Source: Xestospongia bergquistia
Taxonomy: Eukaryota > Porifera > Demospongiae > Haplosclerida > Petrosiidae
DNA: 64,000 bases
Reading direction: 5' to 3'
NCBI GenBank assembly: GCA_963965975.1
Contig: OZ014415.1
Span: forward strand, 997,001 to 1,061,000
In this document: positions 38,405-50,389 of the stretch, in pieces
Numbering within the stretch: the stretch's first letter is position 1
Layout of the letters: each line of letters opens with the position of its first letter
Notes under the pieces: generated by a model
The model's database searches: none
What the model saw: the letters and a program-made list of their open reading frames with translations, nothing else
What the model was told of the DNA's origin: nothing
Translations under genes and position numbers: made by a program

Positions 38405-39581
38405 TTATTAGGAATAATGTGAAGAAATAACTATTTGTATAGAGAAAACTAGTAAATGTTTGTGTAATTATTGTTAGATTTAGAGAATATGTTTTAGTTG
38501 TTAACTTTACTCATAATTTGATGTAATGTGTATATGCCATTTTTAACAAAGTACAACTAAATTTGTAGAAATATTTAGTTAATTTTCTGACTTTTAATTA
38601 GATATCAATAAACCCCATGTATACATGAACAGCTACAGTTAGCATGCATCTTAAAATCATATTAAAACATAATTCATTATCTTATTAACAAACAACTGTT
38701 CTTTAAAATATAATGTAAACAAAATTAAATACATTACTATCGACTGGAAAATAACCCAAACGAGTACTTCCCACTTTGTCTACATCTCATTTTGTCTACA
38801 AATATTACTTTGCTTATAATCTTTTAGGGTTTAGGATTTAGAGTTTAGTTGTGTAGGTAAAATAACATAACCAAAGTAGGTAAAGAGAGAACAATTCATT
38901 CAAATACAGACACTATTCCATTTACAGCACACCACATTACCTTTTACTAATTAACTAAAGAACATCCTGTTATTACTGTGTATACATACTATATAGTGAT
39001 TGCTTAATAGATAACACAATAAGTTTATACAGAAATGATAAACAATGGCCACAGGGTAAATCCCAACTCAATAGTACTCAAATGTAAGTCTAATTTCTAC
39101 ACCTTTTGCTGTATATGATCACAACTGTGTTTTTGTAAAAGTAATATTCAATTGTAATCAGAGAGAAGTCTATCTTATCCCACTACATGATATCTTTATG
39201 AATATATTAAGAAGAGTATGTCTTTAAGTTAATGACTAATCGTGTTCTATCTCATTACCATGACAACAGACAGTGACACATGCATATTTACTCCTCCCCT
39301 ACACATGACCTCAATGGTTTGATAGCAAACACACTTTGAAGGGCTTCCTGTTCAGCCAATGATGTACTCTAACTTACTATGTAAATTAATAGATATGATA
39401 AGCATTTTCTTATATATAAAGTGTATTGTTATTATAGTTGTATATATTACTGTTAAATGTATCACATCAGTTGTAATAACAAATCATAAGAAAAGTACAA
39501 CAGCTGAATAGTCTGTAGTTTGTCTACAATAAAAGAGTTGACACTAACAGAATTCAGTCATTCAGTCAACAGGAACAGAAA
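38405..39581. other. R6-R7 spacer
   Basis: Holds the shared downstream block ('ttgtgtaggtaaaataacat'), the 'gaacatcctgttattactgt' block near 38,944 and the upstream region of R7. No other coding content seen. Confidence 0.6.
39405..39581 (+). promoter_or_regulatory. Probable TATA promoter and 5' UTR of R7
   Basis: 'tatatataaag' at ~39,411-39,421 lies ~160 nt before the R7 start codon, followed by 'ttcagtcattcagtcaacag' and 'gaacagaaa' leading straight into ATG. The same block occurs before R3, R4 and R6 but there is followed by a relic leader. R7 is the one place where block, leader and gene are still joined, which supports its promoter role. Confidence 0.45.
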
Positions 39582-41714
39582 ATGGTGCTCAGACTACAAT
39601 ATAGTTTGTTACTACTGCTATGTCTCTTTTGCATGAGATTTCAAGAGAGTCTCTGTCTTTCATTTGGAAAACTACCACCAAGACCTTCTCAAGGTAAATA
39701 AATAACTTTATTGGAAAGTACCTCTCTTTTAACTTTATTTTTATTTGTGAAAAGGTGTTCGGTTATATCTCGCAGGAGAATCCAAAGAGATATCAAATTT
39801 CTCTGTTATCCGTGCTAATCAATTTTTTGATCGTGACTACATAAGTCCAGATTCTGGTAGTCCTGATGATATCAATGATGGTCTATGGTGTCAAAGTGCC
39901 AACAACAAAGTTAATATTGGTACTTGGTATCTACCAAATGGAAAGCCAGTACCTACAGAAGATATTGATGGACATGCTAATATACCTTTACAAGCTTATA
40001 ACAATGCTAGTGGACAAGTTGGTTTGTTAAGAGATGATAAGTTAGGATCACATGAAGGAATATTTAAATGTGTGATAGCTGATGAAAAAGAAGTGAATGT
40101 AACACTGGCTGTTGCCATTTATAGTAAAGATAACTATGATAATTCAGGTAACTAACACTTTCATGAGATAAAAGATAACATTGAGTTACATATAATCATC
40201 AGAATATTCATCTCGTGTCTTTTTATTGCAGTTGGACCTGAGGTTCCTTCTGATCCATTACAATTTTCTCTGATCTCAACAAGAGATGTCACTCCACCTG
40301 TTTTTACTCTTACCTTTAATGTAACACATCGTCCACCTACAGATGTAACTTGCATAAAAGACAATTCTCTTATTCTCAAGATTGATAAACAAAAAGACTT
40401 ATCACGAGAAATATTACAGTCTACTACTCCAATCATTGTCCGAGTAACTGTTACTCTAAGAGAAGGAGGATCTGGAGTGTACATATGTAATGTCTCAAAT
40501 GCTAGAGTAGACAACAAAGATGTTTATCCTGGTACTACACCTTCAAAGAGAGTAAGAGGTAATGACATCAATACACCACTTATTGTAATAACATATATTT
40601 ATTATCTATACAGCAGGTGGTACTCCGGTGAATCTGACAGCTATTAGATTTAGTTCAACAACAGCTACTCTTTCTTGGATACCTTCTGTAGCTAATGATA
40701 GTTTTGTAAAAGGTTATGAAGTGTTCTACAATGATTTAAACGGTTTTAATGAGAGTCTCCTTGTAAGTAAAGCAAAAACAGAAGTCACACTTACAGGATT
40801 ATCAGAAAATGTTGAGTATTCAGCATTTGTAGTGTCCTATGGGGATTTACCAAGTGAACACAGCAATATTGTTATGATACCAGCTGGTTAGTTGTGATAC
40901 TAAAAATAATTTTTTTTAGAAATTGTTTATATTTGTTAATAGAGTATGAGTCATATTCATTTGAAGTTTGTGGAAGCTTTTTTTTGCCTTGTGAAACTTG
41001 GGATGTAAGAAATACTTTAATAATAAATAAAACAATAACTTTTTATTTCTTAGATTAACATTACATCCTCCATAAAGTCTTTTATCAAATCAGTATTAGT
41101 TAATGCTGTTAGTAAGAAATGTCATTGTAATGATGTCTCAATCATAAATGAAGTCCTCACTTGTGACAATGTAATCTCTACTCAAATCAAATATAAAGCT
41201 AACATCACAGGTTCCAAGTCTTTCAATTCATATGAGCTAGCATCTTTCATTGAGCAGTGGGTATCTACTGACTTTATCAAATTACATAGCAGATGTCTTG
41301 TATCGAGTGACATTGAAAAGAACATTACATGTAGACAAATGAAAACAGCTGCAAAGACTGAAACATCTACAATTATCATCACTTCAACCCCCACTACCAC
41401 TGTTACCACCACACACTCACCTATTGTACACATTCCACTGTCATCTACATCATCACAGTCAATGATAGTGAAGCCAACGTCAAACAGTGTTGTAACTAGT
41501 CACAGTATTAGTACACTTGTCATCACCGGCGTTATATCAGTGTTAGTAACAGCTGTCATAATGATGTCAATCTTTATACTGTTACTAATCTTAATTAAGA
41601 AGAAATATGACAGGTATGTAATAATAAAGACACATCAAAGCAAAATGTTATACAACAAATAGTCTGTGTTAAGTCTATATTGAGTGGAAATAATAGCTTG
41701 TTAGTATACCAGTA

Positions 41715-41754
<40 letters not shown>

Positions 41755-42194
41755 ACTCACTTACATTTGGTAATGCTTGTATACATATTCATCATACTTG
41801 TGTCATAAACATATACATAAATTATTAATGTCTGTATGATTTTGTAGGTCTATTTGTAGATCTACTAGATCTGTGTTCAGAAATGGTGCCAGCAAGAAAT
41901 ATCCAAGGTTAGTTAGAAATTAGAATTAATATCTGTTATACATCACTCTCTTTCTTACACACATTTCAATATAGTATGACTGATTTTCAAATGATAGAAT
42001 GTACTGCATATCAGTCAGCAAATGAAAGACATAATACAGTTGTATATGATCAACTAACAACTATGTACACTAAAATAGAGGACTCTTCACATCACCAACT
42101 ACCTACCCCTCCTCCCTCATCATCACCAAGTCCTCAACCACCACTCTCTCAAGAGGAGAGAACCACTACTATTATATATGAAACAATTATATAA
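39582..42194 (+). CDS. R7: divergent Ig-Ig-FN3 receptor with cysteine-rich juxtamembrane segment and three ITIM/ITSM motifs
   Basis: Exons 39582-39693, 39755-40147, 40232-40558, 40614-40886, 41094-41613, 41848-41907 and 41975-42194; 634 residues. Leader MVLRLQYSLLLLLCLFCMRF differs from all others. Ig1 keeps DDINDGLWCQSA, GTWYLPNG and HEGIFKC; Ig2 has VTCIKDN and GSGVYICNVSNARV; FN3 has ATLSWIP, GYEVFYND and LPSEHS. Instead of an NEIST stalk there is a ~75-residue segment with several cysteines (KKCHCND, CLVSSD), then a Thr-rich stalk and helix (ISTLVITGVISVLVTAVIMMSIF). The tail has VVYDQL, TMYTKI and IIYETI, fitting ITIM or ITSM consensus, with a Pro/Ser spacer. The acceptor at 41094 was chosen because it alone keeps frame. 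It may resemble the ancestor from which leaders and B tails of the array derive. Confidence 0.85.
41718..41750. repeat. (CT)n microsatellite in R7 intron 5
   Basis: About 16 CT units inside the intron before exon 41848-41907. Similar CT tracts precede the last exon of R8 and R13, where they form the polypyrimidine tract. Confidence 0.95.
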
Positions 42195-43248
42195 AAGATT
42201 ATATCTCTATTAGTAAACAATCTAGTATGTAGAATACCCATACAATACATACAAGAATATGTGTACATTTTGTATAGAAACAAAAGATCCCTTTTCTATT
42301 CATGTCTATAAGGTTATCACTACTTTCCCATTGACTCTGTTTGCTTGTAATTTCTCCCTTTCATCACAGTTTATACAAGTACATTCATTACTGGAATTTT
42401 GTAGACATGTAGTGTATTGACCATATATGGTAATACATACATGGTTTATTAATAATTAATTAATTAGCTATAATAAATGTAATAGTATAGGTACATTTTG
42501 TAGTAAAGGCCTCTTTTAATTTGTGTTTATCATATATAGTAATGCACGTGTGGTTTATTAATAATTAATTAATTAACAATTAAAAATTATTAACAAATAA
42601 TTTTTATTAAAATATACTGGAAAAATACAGTATTATATGAAAATCATTAATTTGTAAATATTGTGAGGTAATTTATTTTTGTTAGAAATAAATTACTAAG
42701 CTCCTATACTTAACAAAAATATCAAAAAAACTAAAGATATTTTAAGTATGTTTAATTTAATACTTATTATTACTAGCTAATAATAAAGAGAGAGAGACAT
42801 AGATAAAAATAACATAATGATTGACAAGACTGCATTTTCATATCCATCATCACATCAATATCTGATTTAAATGAATAAAAATAAATAAGTTTTACAAGTA
42901 AATGGGGAAAATAATTTAATAGTTATAGAGAGTATTAAGAGACAGTGGATGGAAATATGAATAGATGGACAGATAAACATAAATGGATTCACGTAAAATT
43001 CATAACTTATTTATGAGATTGAGTTTAATTTCTTCCTTATCTATTGTTTTTTAATAGTATTTATAATTATTGTACATGAAATAGGAGCCCGTTTATGACT
43101 TCATATCCTACCGGACCCCAAATAATTTTAACCCTTAAAATGCGAGTGCTACGTATGCACTCGCCCCAGAGAGTCTTATTTTCTAAGGCGGTCAGTCTGA
43201 GGACGAAAGTCATTAGATAATTATTCAATTATACGACCCTTGTAAACG
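42195..43248. other. R7-R8 spacer and type B upstream region
   Basis: Contains 'ccatatatggtaatacatac' (recurring in all spacers after type B genes) and an AT-rich middle. At ~43,085-43,248 it holds a GC-richer block ('ggagcccgtttatgacttca', 'gcgagtgctacgtatgcact', 'gcggtcagtctgaggacg') that sits immediately before the R8 start and recurs before R10-R13. It is the candidate promoter class of these genes and has no TATA box. Confidence 0.55.
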
Positions 43249-46200
43249 ATGTCGAGCGTTTTCTTTTGTCTTACAGTTGGTTTACTAATGCCACTGTTTG
43301 TCAGGTCTAATAATCCTCCTCCATTACCTCACACTGGTAAGTTATCTATAGGTACATTAACTAATTGTTATATAATACAGGAGTTCAATTGTATGGAGGA
43401 TACAATAATATGTCCTACCCAAATAATTCCGTGATTCCACCAAATTATTTCTATGATGGTGATAAAAACAATGATGGATTAAATGATGGCTTGTGGTGTC
43501 AAAGTGCTAGAAATGAGCCTAATATTGGAATATGGTATTATCCTAATGGTAGTCAAGTGTCTACAGTAGATGACTCATCACCATTACATTCTGTGCGTAT
43601 GTCAGGACAGATTGGACTATATCGTGACTATGGGATAAATAACTATGAGGGTATTTATACATGTATTATACCAGATGAACATAATGTAAATCAAACATTG
43701 ATGGTATTGCTGTACAAGGAGTATACTTACAGTATAAATAGTAAGTTAAATTGTATTAACAATCAATAATAGTTTTATTAATGTGTTCAGGAGGACCTAG
43801 GATCATTGAAACTACATTCAACTCATTACTATCTACCAGAGATAATCCATCATTCCTGATATCCTTTAATGTTACAGATGGAACCGCAACATATATCAAT
43901 TGTACATTAAATGATACTTTGATCTATCCCAATATTACACAGACTATTCTATCATATCAACTACCAACTAAAATTTTAGTAAAGCTTTTATTTCAATCAA
44001 GAGATGAAGGATGGTACAATTGTTCTGTGTCTAACTCCAGAGTTAAGGATGAATACTACAATAATATAAATCAAGCATATCCTGCTCACAGTAACATATA
44101 TGTTAAAGGTATGTATAATAGAACAAGATAATGTAATGATCATTTGTTAATTATAGTTACCAGAAAACCAGTTAATGTCACAGCTAATTGGATAGGTTTC
44201 TTTGATGTTCTAGTGACATGGTCTCCACCAGTTGATAATGATCCATTAATAGCTGGTTATGAGGTCTTCTATCTTGTTAGTAATTGTGATTGTAAAACAT
44301 TCAGTGTAGGAGTGACCAATGATACATTTTTGATCATCAGTTTTTTAGTTAGCGCTCAAAACTACAGTTTCTTTGTAGTGTCATATTCAAATGATGAACA
44401 TACACTTCCAAGTGAATGGAGTGATATTATAACATTAATTACAGGTAAGTTATCAAAATGTTATTTTAAAACTGCTTCATTTCATTCACTATATTAAATC
44501 AATGAAGTATCAACATTATTAGACAATGAAATATCAACATCATTAGACAATGAAAAATCAACATTATTAGTAAATGAAGTATCAACATCATTAGACAATG
44601 AAATATCAACATCATTAGACAATGAAAAATCAACATTATTAGTAAATGAAATATCAACATCATCAGTTGATCAAATATCAGCATCATCAGTTAATGAAAT
44701 ATCAACATCATCAGTCAATGAAATATCAACATCATCAGTCAATGAAATATCAACATCATCAGTCAATGAAATATCAACATCATCAGTCAATGAAATATCA
44801 ACATCATCAGTCAATGAAATATCAACATCATCAGTCAATGAAATATCAACATCGTCAGTCAATGAAATACCAACATCATCAGTCAATGAAATATCAACAT
44901 CGTCAGTCAATGAAATACCAACATCATCAGTCAATGAAATATCAACATCGTCAGTCAATGAAATACCAACATCATCAGTCAATGAAATATCAACATCATC
45001 AGTCAATGAAATACCAACATCATCAGTCAATGAAATATCAACATCATCAGTCAATGAAATATCAACATCGTCAGTCAATGAAATACCAACATCATCAGTC
45101 AATGAAATATCAACATCATCAGTCAATGAAATATCAACATCATCAGTCAATGAAATACCAACATCATCAGTCAATGAAATATCAACATCATCAGTCAATG
45201 AAATATCAACATCATCAGTCAATGAAATATCAACATCATCAGTCAATGAAATACCAACATCATCAGTCAATGAAATATCAACATCATCAGTCAATGAAAT
45301 ATCAACATCATCAGTCAATGAAATACCAACATCATCAGTCAATGAAATATCAACATCATCAGTCAATGAAATACCAACATCATCAGTCAATGAAATATCA
45401 ACATCATCAGTCAATGAAATATCAACATCATCAGTCAATGAAATACCAACATCATCAGTCAATGAAATATCAACATCATCAGTCAATGAAATATCAACAT
45501 CATCAGTCAATGAAATATCAACATCATCAGTCAATGAAATATCAACATCATCAGTCAATGAAATATCAACATTATCAGTCAATGAAATATCAACATCATC
45601 AGTCAACAAAACATCAACGTCATCAGTTGATCAAATATCAACATCATCCGTTTATCACAATTATCAACATCATTATTCAGTGAAGTAACAATGTCATCAG
45701 TCAATCAAATATCAGCATCATTAATCAATCAAGTATTAACATCATCTGTCAATGAAATAACAACATTATTAAAACAAACTTCAAATTATCAACCGAACAA
45801 CTATAATTGTGGAGATAATTCGCAAGTATTATCATCATGGCCAACTTGTGTGGGATTTCTATTTTTCACTAACTTCATTACTATCATTGTGCTCATTATA
45901 AGCTGTTTATGGTTTATAAGATCTAAAAGAAGACATGAAAAACTGTAAGTATTAAAATTAATTTGCATTTTTCTCACACATTATTATAGTTATAGTAATA
46001 CTAGATAATGATATATGTGTAATACTTATAATATTATATATACATTTGTACACATCATTGTGTCATAAACATGTTTATGTATATAAATTGATAATATCTT
46101 TATAATATTGTATATTTACTATAATAGATCTGTGGATAATAATGACACTATCAAGAAATGTCCAAAGTTAGTTATAGTTAATATCTGGTGTACATCTGCA

Positions 46201-46365
46201 GTAATAATAATTCTCTCTGTCTCTGTCTCTTTCCCTATCTCTCTCTCTCTCTCTCTATTCAGTGTGACTGATTTTGAAATCAAATTGACAGAATGTAGTG
46301 CATATCAGTTAGTAAACAAAGATGAGGAAGCCACTACTGATATTATATATGAAACTGTTATGTAG
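43249..46365 (+). CDS. R8: Ig-Ig-FN3 receptor with longest stalk, frameshifted before the membrane helix; type B tail
   Basis: Exons 43249-43336, 43381-43740, 43791-44108, 44157-44444, ~44508-45944, 46128-46166 and 46263-46365. Ig1 loop DKNNDGLNDG; FN3 has the alternative loop (SNCDCKTF). The usual stalk acceptor is mutated (atattaaatc), but an AG nine bases further on (44508) restores the same phase. The stalk has ~390 residues of SSVNEIST/SSVNEIPT. At ~45,650 'gtttatcacaattatc' has two bases more than the R12 counterpart 'gttcatcaattatc', so the stalk frame stops at 45688 while helix (CVGFLFFTNFITIIVLIISCLW) and tail (SAYQLV, IIYETV) continue in another frame. Either the gene is broken, an unseen splice bypasses the shift, a secreted form is made, or the assembly has an error in the repeat. 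Confidence 0.75.
44640..45640 (+). repeat. R8 stalk coding minisatellite (24 bp, 48-bp higher order)
   Basis: Roughly 40 copies of 'acatcatcagtcaatgaaat' + 'atca', encoding TSSVNEIS, with a derived unit ending 'acca' (NEIP) interspersed in an often alternating pattern. This is the most homogeneous of the five stalk arrays, suggesting the most recent expansion. Confidence 0.96.
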
Positions 46366-47583
46366 AGGATTACATCTCTAAAACTACATCATCTACCATG
46401 AATACATATGTACATTATAACAAAACATGTATATTAATTTTGTACCTAGAAACCAGAGATTCACTTGTACTTGTTTGTTTTTATTTGTTTTACCATATAT
46501 GGTGATACATGTATGTATGGTCTATTAATTAATTATTAGAGATTATTAACAAGTAAAGTGTACTCAAAATATAATGATATAAAAAAATCAAATTATACAT
46601 AATTCAATTATTTGTAAATAATATAAAGTAAAATAGTTTATAAAGCTAATAACTTAAAAATAAAATGTACATCAAAAAAAAGTAGCTAAAATATATATTG
46701 TAATTTTTACAATATTATAAGGTATTTTTTAGTAAAAATAAATTATATAGTTCCTATATTTATTAAAATATCAAAAAGAAATAAAGATATTTTTAAAAAG
46801 TTTAATTCTTTACCTACAATGTTTGTCTACAATAAAAGAATTGACGCTAACAGAATCTAGTCATTCAGTCAACAGGAACAGAAAATGGTGATATTACAGT
46901 ACAGTCTAACATAACATATGACAAATCACATCAACCAGTACTATAATATAATGTATCATTTATATCAGTGGATTATAAGATATTAGATATGATGTATGAA
47001 ATATTATGTTGAACAGCAACAAGACAATAATAATTAACATTATTATGTTTGTAAATAGTCTTATTAGTACAATGACTTATAAAGTTACAATGACATGTGT
47101 TGATTACATGTCATTTTTTGTAGTGTATTAAAGTATGTTTTGATGTATCTTAACCATTTGCTATTAATGACACAAACAGTCAATAACTTGTTAAAACAAT
47201 TGAAAATGGTTTTTTCTATATATGCATTTTCTGTAAAAGGGCATAATACATGGTCAATGTCTATTAAAAGGTCATGTTTATTGTTCAAAATGTCCTAAGT
47301 ACAAACCTTGTAGAGTTCATAAACAAGGAAGTTTAAATATTATAAGATATACAGCTGCAGACCAACTGACATTATATCTAATGGACTGTTGTTTTAATTA
47401 TTAGGCAGGAGTTTATCTAGTGTGTGTATATATTGTGTATTGTACTGTTTACTGTTATTGTAATTAATATAACATTATCTTAAAACAATTATTTATATTT
47501 ACTGCTTATAAAGACTAAATGTATCATGTCAAATTTATTGCTAGCTATGTACATTGTAAGACAGTCAACACAGCTTGTCATAT
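46366..47583. other. R8-R9 spacer: type B downstream joined to type A upstream
   Basis: The left part carries 'ccatatatggtgatacatgt' like other type B flanks. From about 46,830 ('gtctacaataaaagaattga') it switches to the upstream region used by type A genes, with the 'gtagagttcataaacaagga' and 'cagaccaactgacattatat' blocks. A breakpoint therefore lies near 46,800-46,830. Confidence 0.65.
46885..47010 (+). pseudogene. Relic YxxL tail exon before R9
   Basis: ATGGTGATATTACAGTACAG then a decayed copy of the exon at 35302. A stop interrupts it (CCAGTACTATAATA) and a deletion removes the end (gaaatattatgttgaacagc). Confidence 0.55.
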
Positions 47584-49441
47584 ATGATGTCTACTATCTT
47601 CTTGTATCTTGCAGTTGGTTTACTAATACCATTGTTGGCCAGGTCTAATAATCCTCCTCCATTACCTCACAGTGGTAAGTTTTTTGAATGTAAATTAACT
47701 AATTATTATATAATACAGGAGTCCAATTGTATGGAGGATACAATAATATGTCCTACCCAAATAACTCCATAATTCCTCAAAATTATTTCTATCATGGTGA
47801 TAAAAACAATGATGGATTGAACGATGGCTTGTGGTGTCAAAGTGCTAGAAATGAGTCTAATATTGGAGTATGGTATTATCCTAATGGTAGTCAAGTGTCT
47901 ACAGTAAATGACTCATCACCATTACATTCTGTGTATATGAAAGGACAGATTGGACTATATCGTGACTATTCGATAAATAACTCTGAGGGTATTTATACAT
48001 GTATTATACCAGATGAACATAATGTAAATCAAACATTGAGAGTAGCACTGTACAAATTGTATACGTACAAAATAAATAGTGAGTTAAATTATATTAACAA
48101 TCAATAATAGTTTTATTAATGTGTTCAGGAGGACCTAGGATCATTGAAACTACATTCAACTCATTACTATCTACCAGAGATAATCCATCATTCCTGATAT
48201 CCTTTAATGTTACAGATGGAACCGCAACATATATCAATTGTACATTAAATGATACTTTGATCTATCCTAATATTACACAGACTATTCTATCATATCAACT
48301 ACCAACTAAAATTTTAGTAAAGCTTCTATTTGAATCAAGATATGAAGGATGGTACAATTGTTCTGTGTCTAACTCCAGAGTTAAGGATGAATACTACAAT
48401 AATATAAGTCAAGCATATCCTGCTCATAGTAACATATATGTTAAAGGTATGTATAATAGAACAATACAATGTAATGATCATTTGTTAATTATAGTTTCTG
48501 GAAGACCAGTTAATGTCACAGCTAAGTGGATAGGTTCCTCTGATGTTCTAGTTACATGGTCTCCACCAGTTGATAATAATCCATTAATAGCTGGTTATGA
48601 GGTCTTCTATAGTGTTAGTAATTGTGATTGTAAAAGATTCAGTATAGGAATGACTAATGATACATTTCTGAATATCAGCGTTTTGTTTAGTTTTCAAAAC
48701 TATAGTTTCTTTGTAGTGTCATATTCAAATGAGGAACATACACTTCCAAGTGAATGGAGTGACATTATAACATTAATTACAGGTAAGTTATTAAAGTGTT
48801 AAGTATCAACATCATCAGTCAATGTAATATCAACATCATCAGTTGATCAAGTATCAACATCGTCAGTCAATGAATTATCAACATCATTAAAACCAACCTC
48901 AAATTATCAACCAAATGACTGTAATTGTGGAGAGAATTCACAAGTATTATCATCATGGCCAATTGGTGTGGGATTTCTACTTTTAACTAACTTCATTACT
49001 ATCATTATGCTCATTATAAGTTGTTTATGGTTGTTAAGATCTAAAAGAAGACATGAAAAACTGTAAGTGTTAAAGTTAATTTGTAATTTCCCACACATTA
49101 TTATAGTAATACTGGATAATGATAAATGTGTAATATTATATATAAGTATGTACGCATGATTATGTCATAAAAATGTTTAAGTATATAAATTGATAATCTC
49201 TGTATAATATTATTTACTTACTATATAGATACGTAGATAATAATGACACTATCAAGAAATGTCCAAAGTTAGTTATAATTAATATCTGGTGTACATCCTG
49301 CAGTAATAATAACTCTCTTTCTTTCTCTTTCTATTCAGTATGACTGATTTTGAAATCAAATTGACAGAATGTAGTGCATATCAGTTAGTAAAGAAAAATG
49401 AGGAAGCCACTACTGATATTATGTATGAAAGTGTTATGTAG
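47584..49441 (+). CDS. R9: chimeric Ig-Ig-FN3 receptor, type A front and type B tail, with a 21-nt putative intron
   Basis: Exons 47584-47674, 47719-48078, 48129-48446, 48495-48782, 48804-49062, 49229-49267 and 49339-49441; 485 residues if all are joined. Leader and upstream DNA match R6, whereas FN3 (SNCDCKRF loop), helix (WPIGVGFLLLTNFITIIMLIISC) and tail (SAYQLV, IMYESV) match type B members. The intron between FN3 and stalk has collapsed to 21 nt (48783-48803, gtaagtta...gttaag), shorter than any other here. If it cannot be spliced, the frame ends at TAA 48800-48802 and a soluble protein of ~350 residues (Ig-Ig-FN3 only) results. Stalk is ~30 residues. Ig1 loop DKNNDGLNDG. Confidence 0.82.
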
Positions 49442-50389
49442 AGGATTACATCTCTATTATTACATCATGTATGTATAGATAATACATATAACAATATATG
49501 TACATTAACTTTGACCTAGAAACTAAAGATCCCCTTGCACTTGTTTTTTTTTATTTGTTTTCCATATATGGTGATATATGTATGTATGGTCTATTAATTA
49601 ACTGTTAGAGATTATTAATAAGTTACTTTTCATTTAAAGTATTTTTATATAGAAAAATCATATAATACAAAATTCAATTATTAGTAAATAATATAAAGCA
49701 AATAGTTTATAAAGGTAAAAGTCTTAAAAATGCAATATACACCACAAAGAAATAACTGACAATATTCTAATTTTTACAATATTTTAAATAATATGAAATA
49801 ATTTTTAATATAAATAAATTATATAGCTCCTATACTTATCAAAAAAATAAAAAAAAATAAAAAATTTTTTTAAATAAGTTTAATTTTTTACTTATCATTG
49901 CTAATTAGTAAAGGGAGAAAAACCTAGATAGAAATAACAACATATACTTGATAAGACTGCTTCTTCATGTCCATCATAACATTAATATTTGATTTAAGTT
50001 AATAAAAAACAAATAGGTTTTACGAGTAAATGGGGAAAAGTAATGAATAGTCAGAGACAGTATTAAAAATCAAATGGATATAAATATAAAAAATGGACAG
50101 CTAAATTCAAATGGACAGATAGCTACTTATGTAAATGACAACTAAACAAAAAATGGATTCAAATAAAATTCATAACTTATTTATAAGATTGAATTAATCG
50201 CTTGCTATACATGAAATAGAAGTTTATTTACGACATCAAACAGAGTAGTCTTATTCCCTTCAAATGCAAATAGCACGTATACACTCACGTCTAGAGATTG
50301 CCTCGCCCCCTGAGCGAAAACATTTTCGTAGGCAGTCTGGAGACGGGATGGTATTAGATAATTATACGACCATCGTCTGACCCTTGTAA
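49442..50389. other. R9-R10 spacer, type B
   Basis: AT-rich with 'ccatatatggtgatatatgt' and 'cttgataagactgcttcttc'. Just before R10 is the GC-richer block ('attgcctcgccccctgagcg', 'ggcagtctggagacggga') that recurs before R8 and R11-R13. No other gene. Confidence 0.6.
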
